Origin: Symsagittifera roscoffensis
Lineage: Eukaryota; Xenacoelomorpha; Acoela; Convolutidae
Direction: 5' to 3'
Assembly: GCF_963678635.1 (NCBI RefSeq)
Contig: NC_087063.1
Location: 45,552,101 to 45,616,100 of the forward strand
Length of the DNA stretch: 64,000 nt
In this document: one piece after another, positions 58,622 to 64,000 of the stretch
Numbering within the stretch: position 1 is the first letter of the stretch
Layout: every line of letters begins with the position of its first letter
The notes under the pieces: model-generated
Database searches by the model: none
What the model was told of the DNA's origin: nothing
Seen by the model: only the letters and a program-made list of their open reading frames with translations
Made by a program: the position numbers and the translations under genes

Positions 58622-59622
58622 TCAAAAACAGATCAAAAATCGCTGATCAAAAACAGAGGAAATAAGACTCAACACGGTACGCTGGGTGATAGCTTTGTCT
58701 AACGGACGACCAACCCCTCTACTAACGACTAAGGTAACTTTTACGTGATCCCACTTAAGCCCGAGAACATGCGACGACTGGTCTGGACTCGTACAAATAT
58801 CTTTAACAGAGGAATTGGACTCACGGTTGTCCGGATCAAGGGCGGTTGTTACATCGGGCACGTTGCCGACAAATTTTGTCAAATGAAACCCACCTAGTTT
58901 CAGCAACGAGATTAAAACCCTACCTAATTTCAAGGCGTCATCCCTGTTTTGAAAATAATCCAGATAGTCATCCATATAAAACTTCTGGACAATAGCCGAA
59001 GCAGCTTCGGGTACTCAGCTTGATGATCCGATGCCGTCATCTGTAAAGCAAAATTCGCACAAGTCGGCAAATTACGAGCACCAAAAGTGTGACGCGTGTA
59101 TTGGTGAACTACCACACTTGATGTGGGGTCCTCCCGCCACAAAAAGCGATGAGAAGGTTGATCTTCTTCACGGACTCCAACCTGTAAAAACATCCCTTCA
59201 ATGTTAGCTGAAACGGCGTGTTTATGCTGACGGAATCTTAAAAGTACAAAAATGAGGTTTTGAAGGAGATCCGGGCCAACCAACAGAGATTTGTTCAAGA
59301 AAGCGCCATGACACTTCGATGCACCATTGAGGACTCGGCGCACGTTACCGGGTTTGTTTGTCAACACCGGGTGATGAGGGAGATACCACTCATGATCGGC
59401 TAGTGATTTGGGATCGTGTGCTTTAACGGTTATGACATATCCTTTTTGTATATCATCACTAATTGTTTCGGCGTATTTCTCACGGAGCGACGGATCTTTA
59501 TATAGCCTCCTTTCCAAAGACTTTAATTGAGCTAAGGAGGAAAAATATTTATTTGGTAAAGTTCTTTTTTTTGTTCCAAAGCATTGGTACAATGTACCTC
59601 TCACCATCGTGAAAGGTATCAT
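58622..59622 (-). pseudogene. pol: BEL/Pao reverse transcriptase, frameshift at the YMDD box
   Basis: The upstream frame (59622-58930) has EWYLPHHPVLTNKPGNVRRV, FLNKSLLVGPDLLQNL and DQPSHRFLWRE, typical of Pao RT. The YMDD catalytic box is reached only in the next frame (MDDYLDYFQNRDDALKLG at 58975). The shift sits at the active site itself. RNase H after 58622 is mostly lost. Confidence 0.82.
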
Positions 59623-59985
59623 TTTTCAAAACGAACAAAGCGCGTTTGTCGGCGGCAGAACGGGCATCTACTTGCTTGAAGGCTCCATACGACTCCAACT
59701 CATACCAAATTTTAAATTGGTCCGCAAGAGAGTATCTTCGACAACACACTTAAAGCAAGACGAGTTCGACTTAAAGGACAGCGGTAACGGACCACTTAAA
59801 ACCCAACCTATCGGAAGGCGTACGGCGCACGGTGAAATAGAGTCCTCCCCCAAAAGGTACTCCATGGATCTTTTTGCATGGTGAAAATCCTGTCCAATAA
59901 TTATTTTGACTTCCTCATACTTATAATGTACTGGAGCCAACTGCGGGTATTTTTCCTGTATTTCAGGAATACTTATGCTATCCAA
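59549..59985 (-). pseudogene. pol: BEL/Pao protease-RT connection
   Basis: Two overlapping frames. 59985-59668 has EVKIIIGQDFHHAKRSMEYL then AVRLPIGWVLSGPLP, a signature of the segment between DUF1758 and RT in BEL/Pao. 59749-59549 continues with the start of RT (FKIWYELESYGAF). A frameshift near 59700 separates them. Confidence 0.75.
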
Positions 59986-60434
59986 TCCAATGCGAATACG
60001 GTCCTTAACATAAGCTCGAAAAAAAACGAAAATTCACCAATATTTTTTTCGGCGGAAACTTGAAAACCTACTTGATGAGTTTTCAACAAGCTCGTGGAAT
60101 TGAATCCATTTATGGTGAGGTTAACAGGAGTGCCAACCAAATGGAGACGTTTTACGAGGTCGGCGGAAACCCATGAAAGCGTGGAAGCACTATCGCAAAG
60201 AACTTGGGCATTAGTCATTGTCGCATCCGAAGAGACGGCGAGTGATGCAATTGGTAGGAGGCCTTTAGTTGACTCCTGAATATGAATATTGCCGACGGCA
60301 GCGTTAGTCGATAGATATTTAGTGTTTGCGTTACCTGACGCAGGGGGACCTTTAGTATCCTTAGGAGGAAAAAATTTTTCAGCTCCATGTAGGAGCACAT
60401 TGTGCGTGCTTTCACAATCTGGCTTGGGGCACAT
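59973..60434 (-). pseudogene. pol: BEL/Pao protease (DUF1758-type) with DSA active site
   Basis: It begins with zinc-knuckle-like CPKPDCESTHNVLLH. The protease core has VLCDSASTLSWVSADLVKRL, where DSA stands in place of the usual DSG; the flap follows (NLTINGFNSTS). The change, together with the broken frames around it, suggests an inactive copy. Confidence 0.72.
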
Positions 60435-60767
60435 TCTGGCCTTGCTACAATTACGAAAGCTGCGATTGCCCTATAAACACGCTAAGCAAAGTTTTTGTTC
60501 GGCTACATGATCCGCTCGTTGCGTAGCGATTTTCTCTTTGAATACGGCGCAATTCCAAAGAGCGTGTTGACCTTTTCATACAGAACATGGAGAGAATTTT
60601 GGTTTTTCCTTAGTCGTATTGCTTACTTTTGCGTTACTAGCAAACACTTTCGTAACTACGTTTTGCTTCACTGGTTCTTCAGACTTACCCTTAGAATTAA
60701 TTGTTTTTGGCCACTCATGACCCTCCGCTTTTTCTTTAAGCCATTCGTTGAAATCTAGCAGAGTTGG

Positions 60768-61420
60768 TCAATGCCATTGACGTCTTACGGTTTGCATTGA
60801 CCATGCCTCCTTAAGGTTTGGGGGAAGCTTACTCACAGCTTGATTCGGTAAGTTAAGACATTTCTGGTCGTCCTTGAAAGATAGAGACTTGAATACGGCA
60901 ACAAGTCCAGAAATTTTAGAGGAAAAACCAATTACCTTTTCTGAGTTTTGCATTTTAAGCGGCGGAAAATTACTCAATTTATCCGGATGAGCCTCTACTA
61001 CAGCATGCGGCTGCCCGAATTTTCTTTGAAGAGTTGTTCATGCGTCTTTATATAGTATTCCGCTATAGCTATACTCAGCGATTGCGGATTTTGCTTAACC
61101 CACTACGAGCGTTTTTAGATAGGTAAGCTTTTCATCGTCACTGAGTATGGCTGAATCGACCGTCGATATGAACTGTCTAAACTCTTCATGCCAATTAAGT
61201 GGGTTACCATCGAACTGTGTGAGCTTCCACTCAGGGAGATGATCTTTTCGGCTGTGCATGAGCATATTAACCACCAACTCTCTTGTCGAAAGTGGACGCT
61301 CGACGTCTGCACCAGGAGAATTACCGGGAGTTGGCGCTGGTAACTCGAAGAATTACCGTGATAATCAGAAACGAACGGTTGATTAGCCTGTAATAGACTT
61401 TCAGGTTGCGCAAAGAACAC
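60768..61420 (-). pseudogene. gag: BEL/Pao gag, DUF1759-type part
   Basis: The piece at 61277-61095 has HLPEWKLTQFDGNPLNWHEE then FRQFISTVDSAILSDDEKLT and YLKTLV, the characteristic DUF1759 start. 60977-60768 continues with helices (FSSKISGLVAVFKSL, VSKLPPNLKEAW). Intervening sequence is out of frame. An overlapping 101-codon frame at 61420-61115 is a shadow. Confidence 0.7.
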
Positions 61421-61616
61421 AAACCCTCCCCTTGTATAAGGAACAAAATTATTCGGAGGAACAATCGGAGTTACTGCGGAAAAAAACAGTTGTTGCAGGA
61501 ACGTAGTCTTGTTGAGCTGACATTAACGGGGCAGCGATAGCTGGTCTCCACGAATTGCTATAAGGATAGTAGTCGTCACTTGAAAAGTTGTAACTTCTAA
61601 TGGGTACACCCATATG

Positions 61617-62522
61617 TTATTGTGATGGGATTACAGGTGCTTGGTAGCCAGCTACTATTGATCTTGTAGTTTGATGATTTAATAAAACCTGATTAACTGC
61701 AGTTGCTGCAGGAACGAACGGTGCTACACCTGGAGAAACGTCTGCAAATGTTGTCGGAGCGAAATAGTTTTCAGAAGTTACCGGGACTACTGACCCTGTG
61801 TTTGGATTACCTAGTGGACAAAAAAGTTTGCTCATTAGAAACAGGTTGAATGACCTGCTGTAACCCTACTGGATTGTTAAAGAAAAACTGCGATTGGACC
61901 AAAATTGACAAATTATGTCGTTGTCCGTGAATGTGGTTACTGAAATACAACCCCGGATCACTAGAAGCTGCCTGGCTATTATTCACTCCTGAAAAACTAG
62001 ATGAGACCATGTTATTTGTTGATGCAGGATAAGTTTTCTCAGGAGCTGTCGAACGAAAGTCCTGCTCTTGATTGGGAACTACAACAGCGTCAGGCTGATT
62101 GTGGTTGACAGATTCGACCCAGTGACGGGAACGATCGTTTTCGTCTATTGTTAGTTGTGGAGAGATTCGAGTTAAACCACTTCCCTCAGCATTCTCGCTG
62201 TTTTCCGACAACTCATCTTCTAACTCAAGCCCTTTCAACTCAATGTCTGTCAGTATTTTTCTGTGTTCTTCAGCCAATTCTTCCAACTCTAAACTGCTTT
62301 GTTGTTCTGTTTCAACTTGTTTTGCTGCTCTTTCAGCTTTAATGACACTTTTGCCTGCCTCTCAAACTCCTCTTGTTGTTTCTTTAAAAGCATTGAATCG
62401 CGCTTTTTCTCAGAAGATGTTTTCGACGGAGCGGCGATATAACGACTAGATTTCTGAGAACCCGATTGCTGATGTTGGCTACTTCGATGTGACAACTTAG
62501 AGCGGGTATCTGTTTTATGCAA
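61617..62522 (-). pseudogene. gag: BEL/Pao gag N-terminal region (coiled coil, low complexity)
   Basis: 62522-62289 holds a charged helix (KKQQEEFERQAKVSLKLKEQ) suited to a coiled coil. 62286-61807 continues (MEELAEEHRKILTDIELKGL) and becomes Q/S/N-rich. 61835-61617 is P/A/V-rich. The frames are adjacent and shifted, and they read like one gag N-terminus upstream of the DUF1759 domain. Confidence 0.6.
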
Positions 62523-62580
62523 CTGTGGTTTTTCACGTTTTCCGGAATGATGAGAAATTTTTGAGCTGCTATCTATGTTG

Positions 62581-63660
62581 TCAGGCTCTGTTACTGCCTC
62601 AAAACTTGTTTTATATGTGATGGCTTCCTGCTAAACTTTATCGTTGCTTTGCGTCAACTTATGAAGCCACATATCCTGTGCCGGTATCAATTCATCGGGG
62701 TTGGCACTTTTTGCAGCCATATCAATCAACTAATTATTTACCTCGACCACTTGCTCTATATAGTTACTAGTTTTTTCACTATAGGTATCAATTTTCGAGC
62801 AACGACCCTGACTCTCTACGTATTTCAAATTAAATTTGTGGCATTTGTAAAGTTCGTTCTCGAGATTGCTACGTTTCTAAAACAAATTCTTAATTTTCTT
62901 CTGAAATTTAACTTCCATGTTTTATAATTTTAGAAACGACTCTCAGAAAATACTATATTTTCAGTCAAGTAAATCCATCAAAAACTTTAATACGTCACTA
63001 ATTTACAAGGGGGAGTAACTTGAAGTTTTAACGCTTTAAGTCTATTTTGAATTGCCCTACAATTTTTAGGCGACAAACGGTTCCGCTTCTTCCTAGCTTT
63101 CAGTGTATTTAGGTCAGCCCTGTATCGTCTAAGTAACAACAGAGTCTTCAACTCAAGGGAGGGGGGCTGGTGCAGCTTTTTATACTTTTCGATAAGTATT
63201 TGGTATTTGGCCTTTCGCTTTGAGATAAAATCCTCAACTATGTTAAGAACGAGAACACCTGTTTTTTTAAACTCTTTTTTTAATATAGTCCGTACCGTTG
63301 CGGCGACAGTATAAGTATAAAACAGCGGTAATATTTTTCTTGTATCTCAAAAGCAGGTTCTTAGGTTGGTCAGTACTCAAACTACGGTTGTTGTTACTGC
63401 GGTGCTTACTAATAGAATTATTTATGGCGTCGTGCCAAATAACTAGATCTTTCCGATTCGACAAAAAAAAATGCAGATAGTATTGGATAGTTTTCTGCGA
63501 ATCCCTGGCGTTAAGGTTAAAACTTAAGCCGGGCTTTGTGAAACAAGTCTCTTTCACGCGCTTTTGAGACGGTGCGGATAGTTTACGGAGCGCGTGGTCT
63601 AGAGAACTGGCCCCGAGTATGAACACCATACGCTAAGAGCCCTTATTCGGGGTGGTCATT
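62581..63660. other. Unassigned sequence right of the BEL element
   Basis: It could contain the element's 5' LTR, but no matching copy was seen on the other side. A 120-codon minus frame (63629-63267) has no recognisable family. Nothing further is supported. Confidence 0.35.
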
Positions 63661-63680
63661 ACCAATGGGGTTGGGAATTA

Positions 63681-63949
63681 AGTAGGTCGGTTGAACTCCA
63701 ACAACCACGCGTAGGAAACTTGAGGATGAACAAATTCAACTTAACCTACTCAATATCACCGTATCTGACCACTTAACATTACTGCCTCAAAACAGAGTCA
63801 ATGCGTGAGCGGGTCAACAGATGCGTTTGAGGGGGCAATTTAAGTTATAGTTAACTAGCGAGGTGGGATATCAGGCAAATTGGTGGAATTCCAACAACCA
63901 CGCGGAAGAAACCTGATGATGAAAAAACTCAACTTAACTTGCCTGATAT
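63681..63949. repeat. Pair of related stem-loop repeats
   Basis: Two copies (63681-63750 and 63868-63949) share a central block 'ccaacaaccacgcg.agaaac.tga.gatgaa' then 'tcaactta', but have different arms. Each pair of arms is self-complementary: AGTAGGT with ACCTACT in the first, ATATCAGGCAA with TTGCCTGATAT in the second. Confidence 0.6.
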
Positions 63950-64000
63950 TGTTTGTCGGAAGTCATAAGTTGAAATCAGATAAATAAGCGAACTTGGGGA

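Larger units (their letters stand above)
57121..62580 (-). mobile_element. Degenerate BEL/Pao retroelement
   Basis: On the minus strand, from right to left, it has a coiled-coil gag N-terminus, a DUF1759-type gag, a DUF1758-type protease, a Pao-type RT and a BEL integrase with its C-terminal DUF5641-like part. The frames change at least eight times, so no full polyprotein survives. LTRs were not identified. It lies downstream of the TRPA exons and may still be inside that gene's last introns. Confidence 0.88.

Overview
The window looks like AT-rich, repeat-laden nuclear DNA from an invertebrate animal. The evidence is spliced genes with GT-AG introns, ankyrin and TRPA-type channel exons, Ty3/gypsy and BEL/Pao retroelements, hAT-like MITEs and a 46-bp satellite. 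The phylum cannot be told from the sequence. No operons, CRISPR arrays or intact tRNA/rRNA genes were seen.

Host genes, all on the + strand. (1) The 3' end of an ankyrin-repeat gene lies at 7334-11776 as four phase-compatible exons with a stop and a polyA signal. Its 5' part is not visible. A large intron upstream carries about 76 copies of a 46-bp satellite (3583-7102). (2) A TRPA-like channel gene runs from 18021 to 56008: ankyrin exons, S1-S5 exons, a pore exon and the post-S6 exons. Exon order, phase and similarity to TRPA1 are clear. The copy carries several premature stops, two frameshifts, a lost splice acceptor and no visible S6 exon, so it is probably a pseudogene or a badly assembled locus.

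Mobile DNA fills the TRPA introns. An 18.2-kb Ty3/gypsy element (19910-38069, - strand) has 410-bp LTRs differing at about 5 sites. It encodes a small ORF after the primer-binding site, two accessory ORFs, gag, pol, a multi-membrane ORF, a frameshifted env-like glycoprotein and a 668-aa ORF. Two fragments of related elements lie at about 39050-41223 (-) and 52890-53800 (+). A 10.3-kb LTR element of another kind (41983-52252, - strand) has 2.3-3.4 kb LTRs and an internal region that appears to encode several degenerate retropepsin-like modules, with no recognisable RT or integrase. A decayed BEL/Pao element occupies 57121-62580 (-), and an older gypsy remnant lies at 15300-17567 (-). Five copies of a hAT-like MITE are scattered through the window, one with a perfect 8-bp target duplication.

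The strongest candidates for something undescribed are the retropepsin-array LTR element, and the giant env-bearing gypsy element with its conserved small ORF0. There is a 200-N assembly gap at 19211-19410, and the sequence around it looks misjoined.
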